Virus record (IMG/VR): IMGVR_UViG_3300032020_001000
Coordinates: 1 to 64,000 of that record
DNA: 64,000 nucleotides
Source: a virus
Direction: 5' to 3' (one strand)
Part shown: piece by piece, positions 15,334 to 22,382 of the stretch
How positions within the stretch are numbered: position 1 is the first letter of the stretch
Layout of the letters: the number at the start of each line of letters is the position of its first letter
Program-made: the position numbers and the translations under genes
The notes under the pieces: generated by a model
What the model was told of the DNA's origin: nothing
The model's database searches: none
What the model saw: the letters and a program-made list of their open reading frames with translations, nothing else

Positions 15334-15378
15334 CTCGGGAGCAGGAGGTCGGCGGTTCAAATCCGCCCGCCCCGACCA
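15334..15378 (+). other. attP candidate: 3' half of tRNA-Pro(CGG)
   Basis: The stretch begins with an anticodon loop CTCGGGA (anticodon CGG), then a variable loop AGGTC, a T-arm (GGCGG, TTCAAAT, CCGCC) and an acceptor strand CGCCCCG followed by ACCA. The 5' half of a tRNA is absent upstream, so it is not a complete gene. Such 3' tRNA halves are the classic att core beside tyrosine integrases. The region 15159-15546 has no other convincing feature. Confidence 0.7.
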
Positions 15379-15546
15379 GCCTCATCTAACCCCTTCATGG
15401 CGGGATATCACCCGCATCCCAGTTTTCGGCCTCGCATCGGGCACAGAACCGCCCCGTACCTCGCAGTCCTGATACTCAATCTCCATCTTGCCGCCGGGCG
15501 CGGAATGACCCTATTGGGAGCAAACTGCCGACCTTGCGGAGGAGAC

Positions 15547-16476
15547 ATGGAGAACCTTGACCACGTAGTCCAGTTCTTGCGATGCGAGCAGGCGGCGAAG
15601 GCGCCGGCCACGGTGCGGAACCGCCTGCGGGCCCTCGAGCGGTATGACCGCTGGTTGTCAGGCCGCGACGGCACCACCGGAGCAACCGCCACCAAACTGG
15701 ACCTGGCCGAATATGTGGCTGACTTGCGCGAGCATTATCCGCCCGCCCACGTCAACATCCACGTCTCGGCCCTGCGCGTCTATTACCGCTGGCTGGCCGA
15801 CATCGAAGCGCGCCGAGACAATCCTGCCCACGGCCTGCGGTACCTGGCCGCCCAATCCCGGCCCACGGCCAGCCTCGCGTCGGATGAGGTACATGCGCTG
15901 CTGCGATTTGCCTCGCGGGCGCGGGCAGCGCGTTTCGGAACCCACCGCGCGGCCGTGCTCGTCTTGGTGCTCGTCGATAGCGGCATGCGCATCGGAGAGG
16001 CGCTCCGGCTGCGCATGATGGATGTGAATCTCCTCGAGAACCACATTCTCATCACCGCAACGAAGACGCGGTCAGTTCGCCTCGCCCCGATCTCGCCCAC
16101 GCTGCGGCCGCACCTTCTGGCGTACCTCAAGCGGCGCAGCGAGCACCTGCGCGCCCGACATCTGGGGGATTGCGGCGCCCTATTTGTGAGCGAGCAGGGA
16201 TGCCCCTGGCCGGTCAACGGAGCCGAGCGCGGCTGCCGCACGGTGGCGAGCCTGGCGGGACTGACGAGGCGGCTACATCCACACTTGCTGCGCCACACCT
16301 GGGCGACCCTGAGCCTCATCAATGGCGCGCCGATGCCGGCGGTGATGATGCTCGGCGGGTGGCGCAAACTGGCGACGGTGCAGCGCTACACGCAGATGAG
16401 CGCGCGCCAATTGGCCGACGTGCAAGCATCCAGTTCGCCGCTGGGACGCGCGAGCCAACTGCGGCTGATCGCGTAG
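15547..16476 (+). CDS. int: tyrosine recombinase / phage integrase
   Basis: The start chosen is ATG 15547 (MENLDHVVQFL) with CGGAGGAG just upstream; the open frame extends back to 15187 but crosses the tRNA fragment. The 309-aa protein has a SAM-like N-terminal core-binding domain and a catalytic domain with DSGMRIGEALRL (Arg), TKTRSVRLAPI (Lys), HLLRHTWATL (HxxR), GGWRKLATVQRYTQ (Trp and nucleophilic Tyr). It catalyses integration and excision at attP/attB. Confidence 0.92.
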   Translation: MENLDHVVQFLRCEQAAKAPATVRNRLRALERYDRWLSGRDGTTGATATKLDLAEYVADLREHYPPAHVNIHVSALRVYYRWLADIEARRDNPAHGLRYLAAQSRPTASLASDEVHALLRFASRARAARFGTHRAAVLVLVLVDSGMRIGEALRLRMMDVNLLENHILITATKTRSVRLAPISPTLRPHLLAYLKRRSEHLRARHLGDCGALFVSEQGCPWPVNGAERGCRTVASLAGLTRRLHPHLLRHTWATLSLINGAPMPAVMMLGGWRKLATVQRYTQMSARQLADVQASSSPLGRASQLRLIA

Positions 16477-16488
16477 AGGGAGAGATCG

Positions 16489-16647
16489 ATGAACCTGTGG
16501 ATGAGCCGTGACGAGTATGAGGCGACGATGGTCGCCAGCCAGCGTGAGGCGCGCCTCTTCCGGTGCCTGTTGCTGGCATTTGCGGGGCTGCTGATGGTGG
16601 ATGTGTTGGCGCGCGGGCTGGCGCGCGCGGTGGGTTGGCTCCCCTGA
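16489..16647 (+). CDS. small membrane protein, 52 aa
   Basis: ATG 16489 lies 12 nt after the integrase stop, behind GAGGGAGAG. Translation gives MNLWMSRDEYEATM..., a hydrophobic helix (CLLLAFAGLLMVDVLA) and a short tail. Probably co-transcribed with integrase. Function unknown. Confidence 0.55.
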   Translation: MNLWMSRDEYEATMVASQREARLFRCLLLAFAGLLMVDVLARGLARAVGWLP

Positions 16648-16807
16648 TCAAACACCGCGGCGCAGAGCGCCGGAAAGGGGGTCGGAATCGATGTCGCAGA
16701 GGGGTGCGACAATGATGACGGACGCGCAGCGCGCGTTCCGGGCGGGGCGCGGGGCCCCCCTCGCCGGTCATCTGGAACTGGCCGGTGGCCCGCGCCCCCC
16801 AAAATCA

Positions 16808-16838
16808 ATGGCCCCGGGGGCGCTATCCTCGGGGCCAT
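16808..16838 (+). terminator. hairpin terminator before the orphan array
   Basis: ATGGCCCCG (16808-16816) pairs perfectly with CGGGGCCAT (16830-16838). No T-run follows. It separates the integrase operon from the array locus. The gap 16648-16898 has only weak ORFs. Confidence 0.5.
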
Positions 16839-16898
16839 CAGTACCGGAGCCTCTCGTGCTCGGTGGTTTGGCTCAAGTATAACCCGCGAGAGGTCTCC

Positions 16899-17074
16899 TG
16901 ATAGCTCAACGAGGTCGCGAAGAGGTGATGGCACAGATGGATCAAGCAAGGCCGGCAGTTCCGACTGCCGGGCCCCGGGCGCCTGTACGCCCGCACGCCG
17001 ACGGAGCGCAGGAGAGGCGGGAATCCTGTGCCGGTCTCGGCAATTGGCCGGAGAAAAATGAGGCTACGGTCTAG
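16899..17074 (+). pseudogene. orphan 3' end of a TnpB/Cas12-like gene (array leader/scaffold)
   Basis: This stretch is ~95% identical to the last 176 nt of the nuclease gene ending at 32266 (8 substitutions, all transitions). Homology starts abruptly at TGATAGCTCA; upstream sequence is unrelated. The reading frame stays open to the same TAG, which is the start of repeat 1. Six of eight differences are synonymous, suggesting descent from a once-coding second copy. Four differences fall in one 20-nt hairpin (stem CCGGCAGT/ACTGCCGG, loop TCCG) and all keep its pairing. A second hairpin, CGGGCG/CGCCCG, is invariant. It may act as a stand-alone guide-RNA scaffold. Confidence 0.75.
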
Positions 17075-17247
17075 TGGGGCGCGCATTCACGGCCAACTAC
17101 AGGCAGGCGGCCCCTGTGCGCTCGTGCCCCTGGGGTGTAGTGGGGCGCGCATTCACGGCCAACTACAGGCGCTCGCTCGCATAGGACGCGTTCTCAACCG
17201 CTGTAGTGGGGCGCGCATTCACGGCCAACTACAGGGCCAACTACAGG
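17072..17247 (+). CRISPR. orphan CRISPR-like mini-array A (3 repeats, 2 spacers)
   Basis: Three identical 32-nt repeats start at 17072, 17138 and 17204 (exact 66-nt period) and begin TAGTGGGGCGCGCATTCACG, ending GGCCAACTACAGG. Two 34-nt spacers lie between, starting CAGGCGGCCC and CGCTCGCTCG. A partial extra repeat end (GGCCAACTACAGG) follows at 17234-17247. Both spacers are identical to those of array B at 32264. With a preceding G the repeat is a 30-nt imperfect palindrome (GTAGT ... ACTAC). No nuclease gene is adjacent. Confidence 0.85.
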
Positions 17248-17263
17248 GAGAGGAGACGATGAG

Positions 17264-18436
17264 ATGGAGCAGCAAGCAAAAGCGAACGGCGGGCTGGTAG
17301 ATTTCCACGACCTTGAGCCCGGCTTGTACCACGTGGCAACGCCGCGCGATATTGAGGTCGTCATGGAGGAGGTGAACCTGCGCGAGGCCGACCACTTCTG
17401 GATCGACAAAAAACGCCAACAGGTCCGCGGCGAGTGGCAGGATGTGATCCTGGGCCTGCGCACCTCGACCGATGGTCTGCGCATCCAGGCCGAGGCGCTC
17501 GGGGTGCATGTCGTGAGCCGGATCGTCGAGATGAACCAGAAGTACTGCCGCGCCGAGGCCACCGGCTATCGGCTGCGGCCCGATGGATTCCTCGAGATCT
17601 TTCGGTCGACCAAGGAATATGACCTGACGGCCGAGCTGGCCAAGGCGGCCCTGAAAAAAGTGCCGCGCAACAAAGACGAACGGCCGGCGGCGGCGACCTC
17701 GCAAGCGCTCGCGAAAATCGAGACCGAGGCCGGCGCATTGGCGCTGGTCAGCACGCTGCCGCAGACTGCGCAAGTGGAGGTGCTGCAGGCGCGGCTCGAG
17801 GTGCAGGCGCACCGGCTCGGCCTGTGCGAGACCAAGGCCGCCAACCGTGTCCTGCGCTACTACATTGGCAAGGCCGGCGGCATCCTCAAGGCGCAGCCGG
17901 GATTCAAGCAGATGAAGATCGAGCTGCGGCATGCCGTGCTGATGCGCCGGCTCGACCCGGCAGCACTGCGCGCCGTTACCGACTCGCTGTTCGCGGCACA
18001 GGCGCCCGCACCCCAACCCGCCCCACCCACGCCCCGCGCGACCGAAGCCCAACCCGGACCCGAGGTGGAGCGCACCGCCACGAGCGATGGGGGGGAGGCC
18101 ACAGAGGATGCGGAGGTCCTGCGCGAGGAGGCCGCGGGCGAAGCGCAGGCGATGGATGATGAGCAGGAGGATGATGGGGGCGCCAATGATGAGACCGCGG
18201 ATGAGCCCGGGCCATACGAGCAGCCCGAGCGAGTCGATCCGCATACCGGCGAAATGCAGGCCGGCGAAGGCCAGCCAACCCTCGGGGACATCATACCCTG
18301 TGGCGACTGCCAGAGGCCCCTGACGGCCAAGGAGATCGCTTTCTGTCAGAGCGAGCGCGGCCGCGCGGTCTTCGGCGGCGCCAATTGGTGCTATTCCTGC
18401 CAGCCGAAGCACAAGCAGCAAGGAGGAGCGGCATGA
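17264..18436 (+). CDS. hypothetical protein with C-terminal zinc ribbon, 390 aa
   Basis: ATG 17264 has GAGAGGAG upstream, directly after array A. Residues 1-130 are an alpha/beta domain (VDFHDLEPGLYHVATPRD, GFLEIFRSTKEYDL), 140-250 are helical, 250-345 are an acidic low-complexity linker, and the end carries CGDCQRPL ... WCYSCQ. The layout (core, acidic linker, C-terminal finger) and the nearby SbcCD genes are compatible with a recombination or replication accessory factor, but I do not recognise the family. Confidence 0.7.
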   Translation: MEQQAKANGGLVDFHDLEPGLYHVATPRDIEVVMEEVNLREADHFWIDKKRQQVRGEWQDVILGLRTSTDGLRIQAEALGVHVVSRIVEMNQKYCRAEATGYRLRPDGFLEIFRSTKEYDLTAELAKAALKKVPRNKDERPAAATSQALAKIETEAGALALVSTLPQTAQVEVLQARLEVQAHRLGLCETKAANRVLRYYIGKAGGILKAQPGFKQMKIELRHAVLMRRLDPAALRAVTDSLFAAQAPAPQPAPPTPRATEAQPGPEVERTATSDGGEATEDAEVLREEAAGEAQAMDDEQEDDGGANDETADEPGPYEQPERVDPHTGEMQAGEGQPTLGDIIPCGDCQRPLTAKEIAFCQSERGRAVFGGANWCYSCQPKHKQQGGAA

Positions 18437-18795
18437 GCGGCGGCCGCGCACTCGAGCAGAACGAGTCCGTAGCCTGCACGGAGTGCGGGTATGTCTGTCG
18501 CGTCATGGTGTGGGATCGGGGCCACGACAGGCTCTGCTATAACTGCATCGAGGCTTACGACCGGCGCGCCAACACTCGCATAGCGAGGCCCAACCCTGAG
18601 CAAACATCACACAAGGGGCTGCCGCCTGTGGGGACTGCGCTCCAGGCGCACTACAAGGGTCAGAGCTACGCAGCTCAGGTGACGGAGCGCGGTGTCGAGT
18701 ATGGCGGTCAGGCATATCGGTCGCTGACCGCCGCAGCGCAGACTATCACGCATGGACCGGTGAGTGGCCCGCGATTCTGGGAGGTACGAGGATGA
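18433..18795 (+). CDS. zinc ribbon plus DUF2924-like protein, 120 aa
   Basis: ATGA overlap with the previous gene. N-terminal ribbon VACTECGYVCRVMV and LCYNC; C-terminal half (LQAHYKGQSYAAQV, GGQAYRSLTAAAQTIT, SGPRFWEV) follows the DUF2924 pattern. The same segment occurs inside the MuF-like head protein at 58757 (YRSLTELAKNIT, SGPRFFGV). The shared module hints at a common partner or nucleic-acid target. Confidence 0.7.
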   Translation: MSGGRALEQNESVACTECGYVCRVMVWDRGHDRLCYNCIEAYDRRANTRIARPNPEQTSHKGLPPVGTALQAHYKGQSYAAQVTERGVEYGGQAYRSLTAAAQTITHGPVSGPRFWEVRG

Positions 18796-18992
18796 GTCGG
18801 GTCGCGTGGCGGCAGAACTGCCGACGCTGCCTATTCTGCGATGATGAGATCATGCGGCGGGGGCTCATCCCCGGCGGCTGCCCGCTGGATCACCTCGGCC
18901 GGCCGATCCATCCGAAGCGCGTGAAGCGGTCAATGCCGGTCAACTGGCGATGCTCGAACTTCAGGCCGCGGCAGCCGGAGGCTGCGGTATGA
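18792..18992 (+). CDS. small Cys-rich protein, 66 aa
   Basis: ATGA overlap. Contains CRRCLFCDDE, GGCPLDH and RCSNFRPR, a possible zinc knuckle similar to small phage proteins of the 'C-R-x-C-x-x-C ... RCS-x-F' type. Basic overall. Unknown function. Confidence 0.6.
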   Translation: MSRVAWRQNCRRCLFCDDEIMRRGLIPGGCPLDHLGRPIHPKRVKRSMPVNWRCSNFRPRQPEAAV

Positions 18993-19333
18993 AGTATACG
19001 CACAAGCAGCGCATCCTGGACCTGCTTGCCGACCGCCAATGGCATTCCACGCCAGAGCTTAATGCCATCTGCTGGAGCTTCGGCCAGCGGTTGTGGGATC
19101 TGCGGCGGGAGGGATATGCATTTGAGAAGCGAGTGAAGCAAACGAGGCCGCGCATCGAGGAGTGGAGACTCATTGCAATGCCCTCAGCGATGGCAGAGGA
19201 GTTGGCGCCAGCGCCTATCCCGCAGAGGCGCCGCGCAGTCGTCGCGGCCAGCGGGAGCATGCGCCCGGCCTTGACTATGTGGCCACCGCGAGCGATGAAT
19301 GACGAGGGGCAAGGGGAGCTGCCATGGCCATAG
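18989..19333 (+). CDS. winged-helix-like DNA-binding protein, 114 aa
   Basis: ATG 18989 overlaps the previous stop. Residues 1-55 (THKQRILDLLADRQWHSTPE, LWDLRREGYAFEKR) have the look of a small winged helix used by phage regulators. The tail is Ala/Pro-rich. Likely DNA binding. Confidence 0.6.
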   Translation: MKYTHKQRILDLLADRQWHSTPELNAICWSFGQRLWDLRREGYAFEKRVKQTRPRIEEWRLIAMPSAMAEELAPAPIPQRRRAVVAASGSMRPALTMWPPRAMNDEGQGELPWP

Positions 19334-19566
19334 ACTCTGCAACACCGACGCCGCCCGCCGAGGGCAGCTTCAATAAGTACCTGTTCCACAGCGGCAGCTT
19401 TGTGACCGGAATGGCGCGGGCGATTCAGTGTGCCGATCCAGTGAATCGCGCTAGGTTGCGGCTTGCATTCCCGCAGATGATTGCGGCCATCGAGCACCAT
19501 GATTGGGATGAGGCGCCGCCGGGGTTCGCGCCACGCTACAACGCGGACAAGGATGGTGCAGCATGA
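19324..19566 (+). CDS. small conserved phage protein, 80 aa
   Basis: ATG 19324. Core FNKYLFHSGSFVTGMARAIQ and FPQMIAAIEHHDWDEAP, a motif I associate with many small phage proteins of unknown role. Overlaps both neighbours. Confidence 0.65.
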   Translation: MAIDSATPTPPAEGSFNKYLFHSGSFVTGMARAIQCADPVNRARLRLAFPQMIAAIEHHDWDEAPPGFAPRYNADKDGAA

Positions 19567-19967
19567 AGGATTATATCGGCATCCGCAGCCAGGATGCCTG
19601 CCGCGTCTATGTCGAGGAAGACGGCGTGCGGTGGCCGCTCGAACACCTCGTCTGTCATTCGCCGACCGGTCTCGAATGGGGCTATGGCGGGTGCGGTCCG
19701 GCCGACCTGGCGATCTCGCTGATCGCCGACGCCGATCCTGCGCTGGCCTGCCCCGGTCGGGTGCCTCCGGTCGAGCCATCGCTCTATGAATCCTTCAAGC
19801 GCGATGTCGTCTGCTCTCTGCCGCACGACGGCTGGCGCATTAGCGCGGTGGACGTCCGGCGGTGGATCGAATGTGACACGATGCTGGATGCGGATGATGC
19901 CCGGCGGCTGACGATTGTGCAGATCCACCCACTGGTAGCCGAGGGCGGGATGGAGGGTAAGGTATGA
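19563..19967 (+). CDS. DUF6166-like protein, 134 aa
   Basis: ATGA overlap. GLEWGYGGCGPADLAISLI is the typical core ('YGGSGPADLALSIL') of DUF6166-type phage proteins of unknown function. Runs into the nuclease gene at 19964 with a 4-nt overlap. Confidence 0.65.
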   Translation: MKDYIGIRSQDACRVYVEEDGVRWPLEHLVCHSPTGLEWGYGGCGPADLAISLIADADPALACPGRVPPVEPSLYESFKRDVVCSLPHDGWRISAVDVRRWIECDTMLDADDARRLTIVQIHPLVAEGGMEGKV

Positions 19968-21220
19968 AGGTCATCTGTACGGGAGATTGGCATATCGGGG
20001 ACGCCCGAACCTTGCGCGATGCCCAAGGACGCAACCAGCGCCTCATGGACTTTGCGCGATGTGCCCGCTTCGTGATTGAGGACGGGATCGCGCGGGGCGC
20101 CGAACTGATCCTGCACGCTGGCGACATTTGGAATGGCCCACGCCCGACACCGCTAGAGACGCGACTAGCCAAGGACGCATTCGATGTGGCGCTGGCGGCG
20201 GGCGTGCCTGTGCTCGCGATTGTGGGCAACCATGACATGCCGCGCTCGCCGGCGGAATATCATGCGCTCGACCATCTGCGCGACACCCCCGGGCTGACCA
20301 TTGTTGACCGGCCCTGCCTATTAGGGTTTGCGCTTGGTGATGCTGAACCCATGCTGAGCCAAGTGGCGGCCATCGAGGCATGGGAGGGCCCTGCCTTTGG
20401 CGCATTGTCGCTCCAGATCGCTTGCCTGCCTTGGCCCAACAAGTCGCTGCTGCTACAGGATGCCGACGTCCGCAAGCTCGGGCCGGGCGAGGTCAACCTG
20501 CTCGTGCGCGAGCGCATGATGGATGTCGCGCGCGCACTGGCCGGGCAGTTGCGGCCCGACGTGCCCAGCATCCTGCTGGCCCACTGCAGCCTCGATGTGG
20601 CAGCGGCCGGGACGCAGGATCGGCTGATGATGCTCGGTGGCGACTGGACGCTGAATGCCGCGGAGATCGCCGCGCTCGGTTTCACCTACGTCGCCCTCGG
20701 CCACATCCACAAGCCGCAGCAGATCGCAGGCAGTCTCTGGTACAGCGGCAGCCCCGAGGCCTGCACATTCGGCGAGGAGGGCGAGGCCAAGCAGTACCTT
20801 CTCGTGGACATCGCGCCGGACGACCCCGAGGGCATCGAGATCGAGCAAGTCCCCACGCCGTACCGCAACTTCATAACCATCGACGCGGCTGCGGGTTTCA
20901 CGACATGCACTGAGGAGGTCGGCGGCGCCATCGTGCGGCTGCGCCTACCCGAGGCACAAATGAATAACGCGAACACACTGCGCACGGCGCTACTTGGTGC
21001 AGGCGCGCTCGAGGTCAGCATCGAGATCGAGCGTGCCGAGTCGCAGCGGCGGGCAGGCGCGCTGGAGGTCTCGCACGGTATGGAGGTCGAGCCCGCGCTG
21101 CGGGCCTGGATCGCGCAGCGGCCCGACCTGGAGCCGCTTGCCGATGGCCTGGTGGCGGAGGGCCTTGCTATTGATCGCGGTCTGAGCGATCATCCTGAGC
21201 CGCGAGGAGCCGAGGCATGA
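19964..21220 (+). CDS. sbcD: SbcD/Mre11-like DNA exonuclease subunit
   Basis: Metallophosphoesterase of 418 aa that with SbcC processes DNA ends and hairpins. All five motifs are present: GDWHIGD (~7), GDIWNGP (~47), GNHDMP (~86), AHCSLD (~206) and LGHIHKPQ (~244). The C-terminal half supplies the capping domain. SbcC follows after four small genes in the same operon, giving a complete Mre11-Rad50-type pair (phage T4 gp47/gp46 role: recombination-dependent replication and host DNA breakdown). Confidence 0.93.
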   Translation: MKVICTGDWHIGDARTLRDAQGRNQRLMDFARCARFVIEDGIARGAELILHAGDIWNGPRPTPLETRLAKDAFDVALAAGVPVLAIVGNHDMPRSPAEYHALDHLRDTPGLTIVDRPCLLGFALGDAEPMLSQVAAIEAWEGPAFGALSLQIACLPWPNKSLLLQDADVRKLGPGEVNLLVRERMMDVARALAGQLRPDVPSILLAHCSLDVAAAGTQDRLMMLGGDWTLNAAEIAALGFTYVALGHIHKPQQIAGSLWYSGSPEACTFGEEGEAKQYLLVDIAPDDPEGIEIEQVPTPYRNFITIDAAAGFTTCTEEVGGAIVRLRLPEAQMNNANTLRTALLGAGALEVSIEIERAESQRRAGALEVSHGMEVEPALRAWIAQRPDLEPLADGLVAEGLAIDRGLSDHPEPRGAEA

Positions 21221-21513
21221 CCGATCTCGAGTTCTTTATGCACCGCGTGCGAGACACCGGCCGTGGTCATAATATCGGCGAGCTACGGAAGGCCATCTAT
21301 CGCATTGCCAGCACCGATGATGCACAGCAGTTTTTCCGTGGTGAGGAGATTGCGAGATCAAACATCGGCTACCTATTGGGATACCTCAACGGCGAAGAGC
21401 GGCGGCGCAAGGCGGCTTTCTGGGTATCGGCCTGTGGTGTAAGGCATCCCATCTTTGGCTCACAAGCTCACCGCCGGAGCGATGATTCCGGCCCGCCCGA
21501 GGTGGGCGGATGA
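21217..21513 (+). CDS. hypothetical protein, 98 aa
   Basis: ATGA overlap with sbcD. Helical N-terminus (LEFFMHRVRDTGRGHNIGEL, AIYRIASTDD), disordered C-terminus. Unknown, lies within the sbcD-sbcC operon. Confidence 0.6.
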   Translation: MTDLEFFMHRVRDTGRGHNIGELRKAIYRIASTDDAQQFFRGEEIARSNIGYLLGYLNGEERRRKAAFWVSACGVRHPIFGSQAHRRSDDSGPPEVGG

Positions 21514-21815
21514 GTTCCTTCCTCGATGATGTGGGTTTGTTGATTGCAGAGACGACACAGTGTGCCGAGTGCGGCACAGACAGGCCGCCGCAGGCGTGGA
21601 CATCAGGCGGCGCGATCCACATCAACTATGGCGGCGGTCGCGGGAAGTGGCTGCGGTTCTGGAATGGGAGCCTGGGATGGGAGGCGCTGCCCGACCCCGA
21701 GGGTCCGCGCGCCTGGTGCCCAGAGTGCAGGCGCAAGCGCGCAGCGCAACTGGACCGGACGCGCCAACGAGCGGTCGCGGAACGAATGCGAAGGGAGAGC
21801 GAGCCACATGGCTGA
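21510..21815 (+). CDS. zinc-finger hypothetical protein, 101 aa
   Basis: ATGA overlap. CAECGTDR and WCPECRRK are separated by a beta-rich insert (INYGGGRGKWLRFW). Basic C-terminal helix. Possible nucleic-acid binding. Confidence 0.6.
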   Translation: MSSFLDDVGLLIAETTQCAECGTDRPPQAWTSGGAIHINYGGGRGKWLRFWNGSLGWEALPDPEGPRAWCPECRRKRAAQLDRTRQRAVAERMRRESEPHG

Positions 21816-22053
21816 GCGCACGATTCAGTGTTACATCCAGAGCATCGAGAATACTCTCCTCGAGGTTGGGGGCGCCCTGAACCTTGAGGACTGGAGTGGG
21901 GTCTGCCAGCTTCTGGAGGGCATCGAGGAGGACCTCGAGGCCGCTAGGCTCATCGCCGAGGGCCACGAGGAGGCGGGACAGCGAAAGGAGGGGGAAGGGC
22001 TTGATATTGAGCTGCCTTTGCGCGATGAATCATCACCAGGAGGCGCGGCATGA
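21808..22053 (+). CDS. small acidic helical protein, 81 aa
   Basis: ATG 21808 with AAGGGAGAG upstream. MAERTIQCYIQSIENTLLEV opens a coiled-coil-like acidic protein. Overlaps its neighbours by 8 and 4 nt. Function unknown. Confidence 0.6.
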   Translation: MAERTIQCYIQSIENTLLEVGGALNLEDWSGVCQLLEGIEEDLEAARLIAEGHEEAGQRKEGEGLDIELPLRDESSPGGAA

Positions 22054-22382
22054 GCGAACACACGCCCGGGCCGTGGCGCGTCGAACCGGGGCGGGAAACC
22101 CGCGTTGGGGCCGACATTGTGATTGTCTCTCGGAACGGATTGGTCGCAATCGCATGTACCATCCATGAGGGGGCCGTCAACGCCGAGGCCAACGCTCGCC
22201 TGATCGCCGCCGCGCCGGAGATGCTGGCGGCGCTGGAGGCAGCCGAGGCACTGCTCAATGAGCACGAACATTGCCTGCGAGAGGACTGCACAAATCCAGG
22301 ATGCGTAGTTTATCGTCAAGCGAGAGCCGCCATCGCCAAGGCGAGAGGCGGTGCAGAGGACCCAGGAAAGGCAACGGGATGA
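22050..22382 (+). CDS. common phage protein with EANARLIAAAPEML motif, 110 aa
   Basis: ATGA overlap. Begins SEHTPGPWRVE and contains AEANARLIAAAPEMLAALE, a signature seen in many small phage and prophage proteins of unknown function. C-terminal Cys cluster (HCLREDCTNPGC) may bind metal. Confidence 0.75.
   Translation: MSEHTPGPWRVEPGRETRVGADIVIVSRNGLVAIACTIHEGAVNAEANARLIAAAPEMLAALEAAEALLNEHEHCLREDCTNPGCVVYRQARAAIAKARGGAEDPGKATG

Noticed and set aside
15240-15378. Complete tRNA gene
   Set aside because: Only the anticodon loop and 3' half fold; no matching D-arm or acceptor 5' strand is found at the right distance.
15187-15546. N-terminal extension of the integrase from ATG 15187
   Set aside because: The extension crosses the tRNA 3' half and is low-complexity; ATG 15547 has a good Shine-Dalgarno and starts the conserved fold.
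16691-16882. 63-aa ORF MSQRGATMMTDAQ...
   Set aside because: It passes through the terminator hairpin at 16808-16838 and lacks a good ribosome site.
17072-17247. Array A as simple minisatellite without CRISPR character
   Set aside because: The two 34-nt spacers are unrelated to each other while the three repeats are identical; a minisatellite would not show that split.
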